A program made the translations under genes and the position numbers. The notes under the pieces were generated by a model, which was not told the DNA's origin, searched no databases, and saw nothing but the letters and a program-made list of their open reading frames with translations. 64,000 bases of DNA from Methylotenera_A sp046598525 (GTDB lineage: Bacteria > Pseudomonadota > Gammaproteobacteria > Burkholderiales > Methylophilaceae), in the NCBI GenBank assembly GCA_046598525.1, contig JBKJIJ010000006.1, forward strand, positions 62,001 through 126,000. The letters run 5' to 3'. This document shows, one piece after another, positions 44,375-53,511 of this stretch. Position 1 is the first letter of the stretch. Every line of letters begins with the position of its first letter.

Positions 44375-45661
44375 ATGAGCGCCATTGTAGATATTATCGC
44401 CCGCGAAATTTTAGATTCACGCGGTAACCCAACTGTTGAGTGTGATGTGCTGTTAGAAAGCGGCGTAATTGGCCGTGCAGCAGTGCCTTCTGGCGCATCT
44501 ACTGGCGCTAAAGAAGCAATGGAATTACGCGATGGCGATGCAGCCCGTTATTTAGGCAAAGGCGTTTTGCAAGCGGTTGAAAATGTAAACACAGAAATTA
44601 CCGAAGCGATTATTGGCTTAGATTGCGAAGAGCAAAGCTTTATTGATAAAACATTAATTGAGCTAGATGGCACAGAAAACAAAGACCGTTTGGGCGCCAA
44701 TTCGATTTTAGCGGTTTCAATGGCGTGTGCGCGTGCAGCGGCTGAAGAATCTGGCTTGCCTTTGTATCGCTATTTAGGCGGCTCTGGCGGCATGCAATTG
44801 CCAACCCCAATGATGAACATCATCAACGGCGGCGCGCATGCGGATAACTCAGTGGATATGCAAGAATTTATGATTATTCCCGCTGGTTTGCCAACATTTA
44901 GAGAAGCCATGCGTTGCGGCGCTGAGATTTTCCATCAATTAAAGAAAACGCTACACAAAAAAGGTTTGGCCACTACAGTGGGTGATGAAGGTGGTTTTGC
45001 GCCTAATTTGCCATCAAACGAAGCGGCCATTCAATTAATTTTAGAAGCGATTTCAGCCGCTGGCTATGAGCCAGGCCGTGATGTGTATTTAGGACTAGAT
45101 TGCGCCAGTACTGAATTTTACAAAGACGGCAAATACCATTTGGAATCAGAAGGTTTATCACTGACTTCAGCGCAATTTACCGATTACCTAGCCACTTGGG
45201 TAGATAAATACCCAATCATCAGTATTGAAGATGGTATGGGCGAATTTGACTGGGATGGCTGGGATATTTTAACCAAACGCTTAGGCAAAACCACCCAATT
45301 GGTTGGCGATGACTTGTTTGTGACCAATGCAAAAATCTTGCGTGAAGGCATTAAACGCGGCGTGGCAAACTCTGTTTTAATCAAAGTAAACCAAATTGGT
45401 ACCTTAACCGAAACATTTGAAACCATTGAAATGGCTAAACGCGCGGGTTACACGGCTGTTGTGTCACATCGCTCTGGCGAAACAGAAGATACAACCATTG
45501 CCGATATATCGGTTGCGACTAATGCGCTGCAAATTAAAACAGGCTCTTTATGCCGCAGTGAGCGTATTGCTAAATACAACCAACTATTGCGTATTGAAGA
45601 AGAGTTGGGCGACGCGACGAGTTATGCAGGTATGTCAGCGTTTTACCAATTGTTTAAGTAA
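44375..45661 (+). CDS. eno: Enolase
   Basis: Eno converts 2-phosphoglycerate to phosphoenolpyruvate, the substrate of the adjacent KdsA. The 428-residue product has REILDSRGNPTVE, GASTGAKEAMELRD, the metal and catalytic segments GDEGGFAPN, SIEDGMGEFDWDG and GDDLFVTN, and SHRSGETEDTTIAD. Length and motifs are standard. Confidence 0.99.
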   Translation: MSAIVDIIAREILDSRGNPTVECDVLLESGVIGRAAVPSGASTGAKEAMELRDGDAARYLGKGVLQAVENVNTEITEAIIGLDCEEQSFIDKTLIELDGTENKDRLGANSILAVSMACARAAAEESGLPLYRYLGGSGGMQLPTPMMNIINGGAHADNSVDMQEFMIIPAGLPTFREAMRCGAEIFHQLKKTLHKKGLATTVGDEGGFAPNLPSNEAAIQLILEAISAAGYEPGRDVYLGLDCASTEFYKDGKYHLESEGLSLTSAQFTDYLATWVDKYPIISIEDGMGEFDWDGWDILTKRLGKTTQLVGDDLFVTNAKILREGIKRGVANSVLIKVNQIGTLTETFETIEMAKRAGYTAVVSHRSGETEDTTIADISVATNALQIKTGSLCRSERIAKYNQLLRIEEELGDATSYAGMSAFYQLFK

Positions 45662-45678
45662 CTTTAGTCAGCAAAATA

Positions 45679-45789
45679 AATGATTTGGGATGCAGTGCAA
45701 GGCGCGCGGCGCGCAGTAGCCGAAATAGTATGTATTAATACATTGAGGTTGCGAGCACCGCAGCAACGCCGCAATGCGCCCAAAGCATT
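45679..45789. repeat. 111-bp hairpin element between eno and ftsB
   Basis: AATGATTTGGGATGCAGTGC on the left is mirrored by GCAATGCGCCCAAAGCATT on the right. Inside are AAGGCGCG and GCAACGCC in the same order and spacing style as the two 141-bp elements at 31790 and 33054, suggesting a related family. It ends three bases before the ftsB TTG start. Confidence 0.65.
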
Positions 45790-45792
45790 GTT

Positions 45793-46206
45793 TTGAAAGC
45801 CTTAACCTTAATCTTTGTTATTTTAATTGCCTTGCTACAGTACCCACTGTGGCTGGGCAAGGGTAGCTGGTTGCGCGTTTGGAATGTTAAGCAGCAAATA
45901 AGCAGCCAAAAAGACAAAAATAAAACGTTTAAACAGCGTAACGAAACCTTGGGTGCCGAAGTGCGTGATTTAAAGCAGGGTAACGCGGCAATTGAAGAAC
46001 GCGCGCGTAGCGAGCTGGGCATGATTAAGCAAGATGAAGTGTTTTATCAGGTAATTGATCAACCCATGCCCACCATGTTGCCTAACCAATTGCCTGAGGT
46101 GGGGCTCAGTGCGCCTAATCAAGCTATTCAGAATCAAGTTAAACAAGTTCCAGCCAAGCAAAATGCAGCGGTAACCACCACTGCACCAGCTTCAAACACA
46201 CCTTAA
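45793..46206 (+). CDS. ftsB: Cell division protein FtsB
   Basis: The 137-residue protein has a short N-terminus, one membrane helix (about 3-22) and a periplasmic coiled coil (about 35-75) with the FtsB/DivIC pattern (LGAEVRDLKQGNAAIEERAR, then ELGMIKQDEVFYQVI). FtsB bridges FtsQ and FtsL in the divisome. The C-terminal ~45 residues are Pro/Gln/Ala-rich and longer than in E. coli (103 residues). The start is TTG, directly after a palindromic element. Location downstream of eno is conserved. Its stop overlaps the ygfZ stop (TTAA). Confidence 0.9.
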   Translation: MKALTLIFVILIALLQYPLWLGKGSWLRVWNVKQQISSQKDKNKTFKQRNETLGAEVRDLKQGNAAIEERARSELGMIKQDEVFYQVIDQPMPTMLPNQLPEVGLSAPNQAIQNQVKQVPAKQNAAVTTTAPASNTP

Positions 46207-47324
46207 GTCATTTCATCATTTAAAGGGTAGGGCTGCGGTTTTAGGTAAATCGCGGCATTATTCCAAGTTAGATTTCCCAACTGTTTTGCCTCAGTGCGCA
46301 GTTCAAGTAGCGCATCAAAAGTGCCTGCTTGATTCGGCGCCACTCTAACCACTTGCCCAACATCGCTATTGGCATTATCTAAAATCTTATCGCCTTCAAT
46401 CGGCGCTATGTTTGATGCGATTGTTGCCAAATAAGTACGGCGTTTTACTTTGCCCAAATAGTGCGTGCGCGCCACAATTTCTTGGCCTGTGTAGCAACCT
46501 TTTTTAAAGTTAATACCGTTTAAGATATCCAAGTTAAGCATTTGCGGCACAAATTGCTCTTGGGTTTTAGGCATAACATCTGGCATGCCACTCTGTATAT
46601 CTAACCAATCCCAGCAAGGCTTTCCAACCAACTGGCAATCGGCTTTAAGCGCGTCAAATAGCGCAGCTGCGTTACTACTATCAGTGAACACTTGAAAGCG
46701 CGCATGGCCTGCAATAGTCGGTAATTTTAAAATAGCCGCGTTATCTAAGCTGACCAATTCATAATCTTGCGTAGGAATTTGCGAAAAAAGTGGCAATAAT
46801 AATTCGTGCGCATTTGGGCCATTGATGCCAAATTTAATGATGCTTTCCGACACATCTTTAATATCCACTTTGCTGCGCATTACATACATTTTAAGGCGCT
46901 TCATAATCGGCTCTAACAAAGCGCGATTAAGCTGTAAATGTATATGATCGCGATGAGCAAAAGCTAAAAATAGTGCCAACAAACGGCCTTTTGGGCTGCA
47001 ATAGCCAGAAAAATGCGCATTATTGCCGGTTAACAAATTCACATCATTGGTGACTTGCCCTTGCAAAAAACTCACTGCATCGGCACCACTGACTTCTAGC
47101 AAACCAATATGCGTTAAATCGCACAGTGTATTTGCATGCGTTATGGCTGAAATTTCTGCTTGAGCATTAACATATTGATTTATTACACCTTCTTTAATCA
47201 CGGCGTCATATTTTGTAAATCCTAATTGCCATTCTGATGCGGTCATGCGATTATCTGCCTTTGCGTAATTTTTATACTGGTGTATTAAATGAAGACGCTG
47301 TTTATTAAACCAATCGTTATTCAT
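46203..47324 (-). CDS. ygfZ: Folate-binding iron-sulfur repair protein YgfZ
   Basis: The 373-residue GcvT-like protein has the diagnostic KGCYTGQEIVAR motif with its conserved Cys and the early LLEVSGADAVSFLQGQVTND segment. YgfZ uses tetrahydrofolate and supports the synthesis or repair of some Fe-S enzymes such as MiaB. It converges on ftsB and diverges from ygfX, with the two 5' ends overlapping by 36 bp. Confidence 0.94.
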   Translation of the reverse strand: MNNDWFNKQRLHLIHQYKNYAKADNRMTASEWQLGFTKYDAVIKEGVINQYVNAQAEISAITHANTLCDLTHIGLLEVSGADAVSFLQGQVTNDVNLLTGNNAHFSGYCSPKGRLLALFLAFAHRDHIHLQLNRALLEPIMKRLKMYVMRSKVDIKDVSESIIKFGINGPNAHELLLPLFSQIPTQDYELVSLDNAAILKLPTIAGHARFQVFTDSSNAAALFDALKADCQLVGKPCWDWLDIQSGMPDVMPKTQEQFVPQMLNLDILNGINFKKGCYTGQEIVARTHYLGKVKRRTYLATIASNIAPIEGDKILDNANSDVGQVVRVAPNQAGTFDALLELRTEAKQLGNLTWNNAAIYLKPQPYPLNDEMT

Positions 47325-47792
47325 TTGTACCCATCATTACTATTATTGGGTCTGTTGTTTGCAGTTGCAACTCTTAGTAGCGTGGTTTTATTTACTTTGC
47401 CAATTGGTTTAGCATTTAAGATTGCCATTTTCGCATTAATAGTGCTCACCAGCGCTTATTATATGGCCCGCGATGCCATGCTGATATTACCTTGGTCTTG
47501 GAAATCGGTCATTGTGGATACTAAAGGCATGTTAACAATCATCAATAACCGCAATCATCGTTTTAAACGCCATTTAGAAGTGAGCAGTTTTGTGCATGAA
47601 CAATGCGTGATTTTAAACGTTCAGAATGAAGGTTTTAGCTTTGCATTGCACTCGGTATTGCTATTTAATAATGTGGATAATCCTGAAGCGTTAAGGCGAT
47701 TACGCGTGTGGCTGCGGCTTTACAAAAATAAGCGGGCTAAAGAAACCTACCCGCAACTAGATGAACAGCCAACTACGCAGATTAGTACTTAA
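47289..47792 (+). CDS. ygfX: YgfX-like membrane protein
   Basis: The 167-residue protein has two adjacent membrane helices (about 15-34 and 39-58), then a soluble beta-rich domain with LPWSWKSVIVDTKG and an Arg-rich end (LRRLRVWLRLYKNKR). This matches the YgfX (CptA) layout. The divergent position beside ygfZ is the same as in E. coli, where sdhE lies between them; sdhE is missing here. YgfX has been linked to cell division proteins and to flavinylation of succinate dehydrogenase. Confidence 0.7.
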   Translation: MKTLFIKPIVIHLYPSLLLLGLLFAVATLSSVVLFTLPIGLAFKIAIFALIVLTSAYYMARDAMLILPWSWKSVIVDTKGMLTIINNRNHRFKRHLEVSSFVHEQCVILNVQNEGFSFALHSVLLFNNVDNPEALRRLRVWLRLYKNKRAKETYPQLDEQPTTQIST

Positions 47793-48787
47793 GCAACTAC
47801 TGCTGGCCTTTTTTTACGCGCAAGCATTTGTTTCCACATGGTTTTTGATTCTTTTATTGGGTGCTTAGGTAAGTAGGCCGCTAAGAATAACAAGCCAGCT
47901 GCACCAGCCAATAGCCATTTCAACTCAAATTTAGCTTTATCGCGACGCGCTGGTGGTTGGTTTTTCATGGCCGATAAAACCGCTTGCACGCTATCGCCGT
48001 TTACATATTTAGCGTTAATTTCTTTGGTCATGCCTTGTAAATATTTTTCATCTAATTTAGATAAAAAACGGTCGCTAGTGCCACCGGCCACGCTATCGTT
48101 ACGCGTACCAATATTCGATTCTGAAATTTGCGCAATGCCCGGTTGCATGGCAAAACTTTCATTTGACCAATAGCCAATGACCTGATTATTTTCATCTAAT
48201 TTAGGAATTGCCGTGCCTTTGTCAGAACCGATGCCTACAAATAACCAATCTTTTCCGCCCTGAAATCCGGTTAAATCGCGCGTATTAAAAGCATGCAAAG
48301 CAGGGGTTTCTTCGCCATCGGTAAAGTAAACCACTTGCGCCACTTCAGGAAAGCTGCGAATTAATTTGGCCAGTGTGGCCATGCTTTCGCGAATGCGGCT
48401 ATTGCCAGACCAGCCTGTGCGCCAATCTAAATGGTCAATTGTGTCTTCAATGGCGGCAAAATTCTCACACACTTCAATCGGCGTATAAAGCGCGGCCACG
48501 CTTACGCCTGCAAATAAGCCAATGCCCACTTGTGTGCCACAAGGCATTTCACCAATTATGCGGTGCAATAAATGTTGCTGATATTGCATGCGCGTAACGG
48601 GTTTGCCGTTAATGCTTTCATCCATTACGTTCATGCTTTGTGAAATATCTGCCACCAGTAAATAGCTGTAGATTTCACGTTTAATCGGCACAGTGGGTTT
48701 AAATAATGCCGCTATCAGCAAAATTAACGCCGCTGTTAGCAAGGTAATATCGCGCCTGTGACGAAAGTAATTAACTATTTTTTTCAT
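47789..48787 (-). CDS. mxaL: Methanol dehydrogenase maturation protein MxaL (vWA domain)
   Basis: The 332-residue protein has a membrane helix near the N-terminus (about 14-30), a von Willebrand A domain with metal-site motif DISQS (VADISQSMNV) and FTDGEETP, and a C-terminal membrane helix (about 285-302). MxaL is one of the MxaACKL proteins needed to insert calcium into periplasmic PQQ methanol dehydrogenase. It ends the mxaRSACKL block. A paralogue lies at 53512-54486. Confidence 0.87.
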   Translation of the reverse strand: MKKIVNYFRHRRDITLLTAALILLIAALFKPTVPIKREIYSYLLVADISQSMNVMDESINGKPVTRMQYQQHLLHRIIGEMPCGTQVGIGLFAGVSVAALYTPIEVCENFAAIEDTIDHLDWRTGWSGNSRIRESMATLAKLIRSFPEVAQVVYFTDGEETPALHAFNTRDLTGFQGGKDWLFVGIGSDKGTAIPKLDENNQVIGYWSNESFAMQPGIAQISESNIGTRNDSVAGGTSDRFLSKLDEKYLQGMTKEINAKYVNGDSVQAVLSAMKNQPPARRDKAKFELKWLLAGAAGLLFLAAYLPKHPIKESKTMWKQMLARKKRPAVVA

Positions 48788-48815
48788 AATTTAAACTTTA
48801 AGACAAACCAACAGG

Positions 48816-49367
48816 TTAAGGCAAACCAACAGGAATATTGCCCATAATTAATCCGGGCGTATCCGATTCGCCTACGCCTGGCGTGGGTGTGCCTGGCAAC
48901 ATGGTTAATAATCGGTCTAAATTATGCCGCGCATCCCAATGGCTACTTTCATTTTTAAGCGATGAAATATAAGCCGCTTTGGCCTGACGCAATAAATATT
49001 CTGCCTCATCGCGCACGGTGCTGTTGGTGCCGTTAATGGCTAATCCGCGCAGAAAAAACATATTGCCAATGTTATAACTAATGGCCGATTTTTGGCTGGC
49101 ATTGGCTTTTGGCAAGGCTTGGGTAAACAATAAAGTGGCTTCTTTATAGCGTTCTTTTTTAGCCAAATAAAGCGCAGTGGCAAACTTGGCTTCAAAGCTT
49201 TGCTTGTCTGTCGCTGGCGTTTTGCCTGTGCTCACGGCCAAATTAAACGCATCAATTTGGCGAATACGATTAAACGTATACATACTGGCAAGCAGGCTGG
49301 CAACGCTTAAAAAAACCAAAAACCAAGTTAATTTTTTAACCGTAAAATAAGATTTAATATTGAACAT
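48816..49367 (-). CDS. mxaK: Methanol dehydrogenase maturation protein MxaK
   Basis: The 183-residue protein has an N-terminal membrane anchor (about 13-31) followed by helical TPR-like repeats (TALYLAKKERYKEATLLF, then YNIGNMFFLRG). It ends in a Pro/Gly-rich tail. Position between mxaC and mxaL and the layout identify it as MxaK, involved in calcium loading of methanol dehydrogenase; sequence alone would be less certain. Confidence 0.82.
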   Translation of the reverse strand: MFNIKSYFTVKKLTWFLVFLSVASLLASMYTFNRIRQIDAFNLAVSTGKTPATDKQSFEAKFATALYLAKKERYKEATLLFTQALPKANASQKSAISYNIGNMFFLRGLAINGTNSTVRDEAEYLLRQAKAAYISSLKNESSHWDARHNLDRLLTMLPGTPTPGVGESDTPGLIMGNIPVGLP

Positions 49368-49440
49368 TATGCTTGCCTTGAATGTAGTAATTTTGCCAAT
49401 TTAATTTTTCTAATCTAACTTTTTAATTAGTTTTTCCTAA

Positions 49441-50421
49441 TTAATTTTTCCAAGTTCGCACTTCTAAATATTTCACGCCCAGCAGTAAAGCAATCATCAC
49501 CGCGGCAATCATAAAGCACAGTCCAGAAAAATCTTTACCCGGAATTTTTTGCAGGTATTTAATCGGTTTTTTCTCTTTGCGATTAATGTCATCAATCGCT
49601 AATTGCAAGGCCTTTGGGTTTTCGGCTTCATAGGCATTAAAAGGTGTTTTAAATGTTTTAAAAAATTCATGCAATTCAATTTCGGGCGGCAAGGGCTGGT
49701 CTTCTTGCGGCTTGTAGTTTTCATTAAAAATACTTAATCCGCCCGGTTGCTTTAATACAATCCAATACAAACTTAAATGCATGCGATCGTACCAATCTTT
49801 GATTTTTTGCTGCGAATTCGCGTCAATTCGGCCAGCGCCATCCGATAACAAAACCACAGCGCGCGAGCCAGAATCGGGCACTTTATCAAACAAGCCAGCG
49901 GCCGATGTTAGCCCACTACCAATATTGGTTTGAAACAGCGCATTGCCAGCCGTGGCGCGCACAGCCGCCACAACGGCTTCTTTATTTTCAGTTAGCGGCA
50001 GCACATACATGGCGGAATTACTAAAGGTAATCATGCCTAATAAATCGTTTTTGCGCGATTTCACAAACTGGGTAATTAAACGGCTAGCTGCGGCTGATTT
50101 GGTTTCACCTATGGCATTATCGGTAGTACCAGAGAAAGGGTCATCCATACTGGCGCTTCTATCCAATACCAATGCGATTTGCGCACCCACACCAATGCGT
50201 TCTACCACTTGTTGATTGCTATGCGGCGCGCCTAAACCCAAAATAATAAAGGTTAAAATAAGCACAGCTAACACTTTTAAAATTAGGCCAATTAAGTCTG
50301 ATAACGGGTCTGCTGGCAGCATATCTAGCCAAGAATAGCTTTTGCTGTGCGCGCGCTGAAACACCAACGGTAGCAACGCCAAGGGCAACAACCATAATAA
50401 CCAAGGATTGGAAAAAGACAT
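49441..50421 (-). CDS. mxaC: Methanol dehydrogenase maturation protein MxaC (vWA domain)
   Basis: The 326-residue BatA-like protein has membrane helices at about 5-20 and 45-66, a vWA domain with metal-site motif LDRSASMDDPF and LLSDGAGRID, and a final helix (about 298-318). Together with MxaL it supplies paired vWA domains in the membrane-bound maturation complex. It starts three bases after mxaA. Confidence 0.87.
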   Translation of the reverse strand: MSFSNPWLLWLLPLALLPLVFQRAHSKSYSWLDMLPADPLSDLIGLILKVLAVLILTFIILGLGAPHSNQQVVERIGVGAQIALVLDRSASMDDPFSGTTDNAIGETKSAAASRLITQFVKSRKNDLLGMITFSNSAMYVLPLTENKEAVVAAVRATAGNALFQTNIGSGLTSAAGLFDKVPDSGSRAVVLLSDGAGRIDANSQQKIKDWYDRMHLSLYWIVLKQPGGLSIFNENYKPQEDQPLPPEIELHEFFKTFKTPFNAYEAENPKALQLAIDDINRKEKKPIKYLQKIPGKDFSGLCFMIAAVMIALLLGVKYLEVRTWKN

Positions 50422-50424
50422 GAA

Positions 50425-51417
50425 TTAGGCCTTGCTTGCTGTTTGTGCGTCAGTAATCAAGCCACGCTCGCAATCGCGGCAGCGACGGCAAAATTGCGCC
50501 AGCCATTGCAGCGGCTCATTACCAACGGCATGCTTGGCATTAGGCTCAAAAAACACTTGGCGCGATAAACCAAAAAACTGATTAATTTCGGATTCGATTT
50601 GTTTAAAAGCCGGTTTCTTTTCAAAAAGCTGATTTAAATTGCCATTAAATAAACTAAAGCCAGCCGTTTTGTTAAGTGATGTATGCATGCTGCTAACCGC
50701 ATGTTGCAAGCCTTCTGCCGTATTGGGTGATTTGCGAATAAGGCGATAACTTTTAGCAAAAGGGCCGCCCATTTTTGGCAACCAAGCATGTTTGCCCAGC
50801 ATATAAAGCAAGCCAATTAAGCTAACAGCTAAAACGCCAACTAATACTTTAAGCCTTTGTTTTTCATCGCCATTATCCAATAATAATGGCCCGCGATAGC
50901 CAGACATATTGCTTTCAACTTTAACCGCACCAAAAATAGAAAGCGGTGAAATGGCAAAATCAAAACTTGGAATGCGATAACGCACAATTTCTTTTGTTTT
51001 TGTATTGATAATGCGTAGGTATTCGGCGGGCAACGAACCGTTTTTTGCCACCACATTATTGGTAAACACTTGATAACTTAAGCTTAAATCATGCTTAACA
51101 CTATCGCCACTATCTTTTTTAATATGCTTGATATTGCTTAAATCAATGCCAATTAGTTGGCCTTTATAACGTCTTTCGTAACCAATAATAGGTAGAGATT
51201 CATCAATTAAGGTATAAGGTTTTTTAATTTCCAGCGTCATTTGGCGCGTTAAAATATCGCCAACGGTGTAGCCCACAGTGCGCTCTGGATCTTGTAGTTT
51301 AATGCTGACAATACCCTCTTTAATATCAGGCAAGTTTTCATATTCCAGCGCGGCAGCGTTTAAAACGCTAAAGCTGAGAATAAGTGCAAATAACCAACGA
51401 TTCATTAATGTATTCAT
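50425..51417 (-). CDS. mxaA: Methanol dehydrogenase maturation protein MxaA
   Basis: The 330-residue protein has a Sec signal (MNRWLFALILSFSVLNAAA), a periplasmic region of about 170 residues, one membrane helix (about 197-215) and a cytoplasmic C-terminus containing CRRCRDCERG, a Cys cluster that may bind metal. MxaA is required for active calcium-containing methanol dehydrogenase. The start could equally be Met5, which fits the signal peptide better. Confidence 0.83.
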   Translation of the reverse strand: MNTLMNRWLFALILSFSVLNAAALEYENLPDIKEGIVSIKLQDPERTVGYTVGDILTRQMTLEIKKPYTLIDESLPIIGYERRYKGQLIGIDLSNIKHIKKDSGDSVKHDLSLSYQVFTNNVVAKNGSLPAEYLRIINTKTKEIVRYRIPSFDFAISPLSIFGAVKVESNMSGYRGPLLLDNGDEKQRLKVLVGVLAVSLIGLLYMLGKHAWLPKMGGPFAKSYRLIRKSPNTAEGLQHAVSSMHTSLNKTAGFSLFNGNLNQLFEKKPAFKQIESEINQFFGLSRQVFFEPNAKHAVGNEPLQWLAQFCRRCRDCERGLITDAQTASKA

Positions 51418-51476
51418 AAATTGTACTTAAAATAATTTTAGAAGTTCTATTTAGCTATCAGCTTTAAATCAATAAC

Positions 51477-52340
51477 TTATGCAGCGACAAATTGATGGAA
51501 ATATTCGGTTAAGGCATCGGCATCGTAATCGCCTTCCACATAAAATGGCGGCATATCAAATTGCATAAACAGTTTATAAATAGCCTCACGGCGCGCTTCA
51601 AACGATGCAATGATTTTATCGCGAAAGTTTTTACGCAAAAATAGGGTACGTTTTGCACCTGTTTCAGGGTCGGTTACAGCGGTAATACCAAACTCTGGCA
51701 GGCTTTTATATTCGTCTGCATCCCACAAAACCACTGGCACAATATGATGGCGCGTTAAATTCGATAGCGATTCTTCAAGCTGCGACATTGGCATATGAAA
51801 ATCAGAAATCATAAACACCAATGAGCGTTCGCGTGGCAAATAACGCCAAACGTCAAGAATGCCGCTGCCAGAAACCGGCTCAGGGTGGTACTCTTTTAAA
51901 CGCTCAGCTAATTCAATGGCGCGTTGTGATTTAAAAGATGCAGTGCTAATCCAGTCTTCGCGTACCACATCATCAAAACCCACAAAGCCAAACGGATCAG
52001 AATTGCGGCTGGCCGATTGCGCGATGGATTCGGCAATATCGGCCGCTTTACGGATTTTGCGCTCTTTGGCACCAAAATTCATGCTGCCTGATAAATCGCA
52101 AATCACAAAAACTGGCGTTGCACTTTTTTGATTAAACAAGCGCACATACACTTGTTCCATTGGGTCGCGAATGGTTTGGCGTAAATCAATACGGCGCGGG
52201 TCGGGGTAGCTTATTAATGAGGTATGGCCAATAAATTCCATACCCATGCCGCGTTGCGTACTGGCGTGGCGGCCAGGGTGGCGGCCACGGTTGCGCCAAC
52301 CAATGTGGTAACTAAACTCTTTAATGTTTTCAATAGACAT
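51477..52340 (-). CDS. mxaS: DUF58 protein MxaS
   Basis: The 287-residue soluble protein has an N-terminal Arg/Gly/His segment (RNRGRHPGRHASTQRG) and a vWA-like DUF58 domain with CDLSGSMNFG and the later VFMISDFHMP. MoxR-DUF58-vWA sets act as chaperone-like complexes; this is the mxa version. It follows mxaR by 12 bp. Confidence 0.88.
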   Translation of the reverse strand: MSIENIKEFSYHIGWRNRGRHPGRHASTQRGMGMEFIGHTSLISYPDPRRIDLRQTIRDPMEQVYVRLFNQKSATPVFVICDLSGSMNFGAKERKIRKAADIAESIAQSASRNSDPFGFVGFDDVVREDWISTASFKSQRAIELAERLKEYHPEPVSGSGILDVWRYLPRERSLVFMISDFHMPMSQLEESLSNLTRHHIVPVVLWDADEYKSLPEFGITAVTDPETGAKRTLFLRKNFRDKIIASFEARREAIYKLFMQFDMPPFYVEGDYDADALTEYFHQFVAA

Positions 52341-52352
52341 AAAAAAGTGAGA

Positions 52353-53369
52353 TTAAGGCGCGGCTACAGCGTTAATAATATTGCTCAACATTTCGCGCGC
52401 AATTTCGGTACGGCGCATTTCATACACTGGGCTAAATACTAATCGGTGCGCCACGGTTTCATGGAATACCGCATGAATATCTTCTGGCGTAATGGCTGTG
52501 CGCTCATTGAGCCAAGCGTTTACACGTGCCGCGCGCAACATCATACTCATGCCGCGTGGGCTGGCGCCTGCAAGCACTAGGCGATTCATATCCACGTTGG
52601 TGACTTTTACGCCAAAATCAGTCGGTTTACGCGTGGCTTTCCATAAATTAAGCGCGTATTTTTCTAATGTTTTTGAGGCTTCAACACTTTTTTGAATCAC
52701 ACCGGAGAACGCATTTAATTCATCAAATTTCAGTACATCCGGCTTAACCGTGTCAATCAAAGCATCCACATTATGGAAGCGCGTATCAAACATTAGGCCA
52801 GACATAATGTCATCGTCATTTGGCACCACAATTGGAATTTCCATCATAAAACGGTCACGCGCCGCAGATGGAATTTCAAACGTCTCTTCTTTTTCCACTT
52901 GGTTGCGATCGGCAAACACAATCATGTGTGGGAAGGTGTGTTCTTTATTAAATGCTGACAAAGTACGTTCTGCCATCACGCGCAATAGCAATGAATGCAC
53001 TTGCGGGCGGGCGCGGTTAATCTCGTTAAAGAAAAACACGCTTAAATTTTCGCCAGACATTAACAAAGGCCCAGCGCTTACATGCGGCTTGCCGTCTTCA
53101 CCCAAATAGGTGTGATACACCAAATCGTTAGGCATCAAGTCAATCGTGCCTTCAATACGCTGATAACCGCCGCCAATACCGCGCGTAAAAGCGCGTAGCA
53201 GGGTAGTTTTACCCACACCCACATCGCCCTCAAGCAATACGTGACCACGCGCAAAAATCGCGATAGTGATTAAGCGAACAGGGTTTTGCTGACCAACCAC
53301 CACGTTGTTCACTTCGGTTTCTAAAGTCAGCGCATGTTGACGCCAGTCGGTTAAAAGACGGTCACTCAT
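52353..53369 (-). CDS. mxaR: MoxR-family AAA+ ATPase MxaR
   Basis: The 338-residue AAA+ protein has Walker A GDVGVGKTT, Walker B FFFNEINRA, sensor and arginine segments (SAARDRFMME) and the MoxR C-terminal helical domain. MoxR was first found in this gene set and is needed for methanol dehydrogenase activation. It is the first gene of the mxaRSACKL run; a 142-bp gap with a perfect palindrome separates it from the second mxaL-like gene. Confidence 0.9.
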   Translation of the reverse strand: MSDRLLTDWRQHALTLETEVNNVVVGQQNPVRLITIAIFARGHVLLEGDVGVGKTTLLRAFTRGIGGGYQRIEGTIDLMPNDLVYHTYLGEDGKPHVSAGPLLMSGENLSVFFFNEINRARPQVHSLLLRVMAERTLSAFNKEHTFPHMIVFADRNQVEKEETFEIPSAARDRFMMEIPIVVPNDDDIMSGLMFDTRFHNVDALIDTVKPDVLKFDELNAFSGVIQKSVEASKTLEKYALNLWKATRKPTDFGVKVTNVDMNRLVLAGASPRGMSMMLRAARVNAWLNERTAITPEDIHAVFHETVAHRLVFSPVYEMRRTEIAREMLSNIINAVAAP

Positions 53370-53478
53370 TGAGTTTTTCCTAAAATGTAATGATTTAGAT
53401 GATTAGTAAATGGAGTTTATATTATTTTAGTATAGTTAAATTTGAAACAATCTATTAACAATATAAATGAATTTTTAT

Positions 53479-53501
53479 AACCTGTATACAGGTTTGTATA
53501 C
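53479..53501. promoter_or_regulatory. Perfect palindrome upstream of mxaR, probable operator
   Basis: AACCTGTATACAGGTT (53479-53494) is a perfect 16-base palindrome. A second GTATAC (53496-53501) lies 12 bases after the first, close to one helical turn. The site is about 110 bp upstream of mxaR and 18 bp after the mxaL-like stop. AT-rich promoter-like sequence (TAACTATACTAAAAT on the minus strand) lies between it and mxaR. Confidence 0.5.
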
Positions 53502-53511
53502 TTTTGTAGCG

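Noticed and set aside
53479..53494. LexA box upstream of mxaR
   Set aside because: CTGT and ACAG are separated by two bases, not eight, and the neighbouring genes are not SOS genes.
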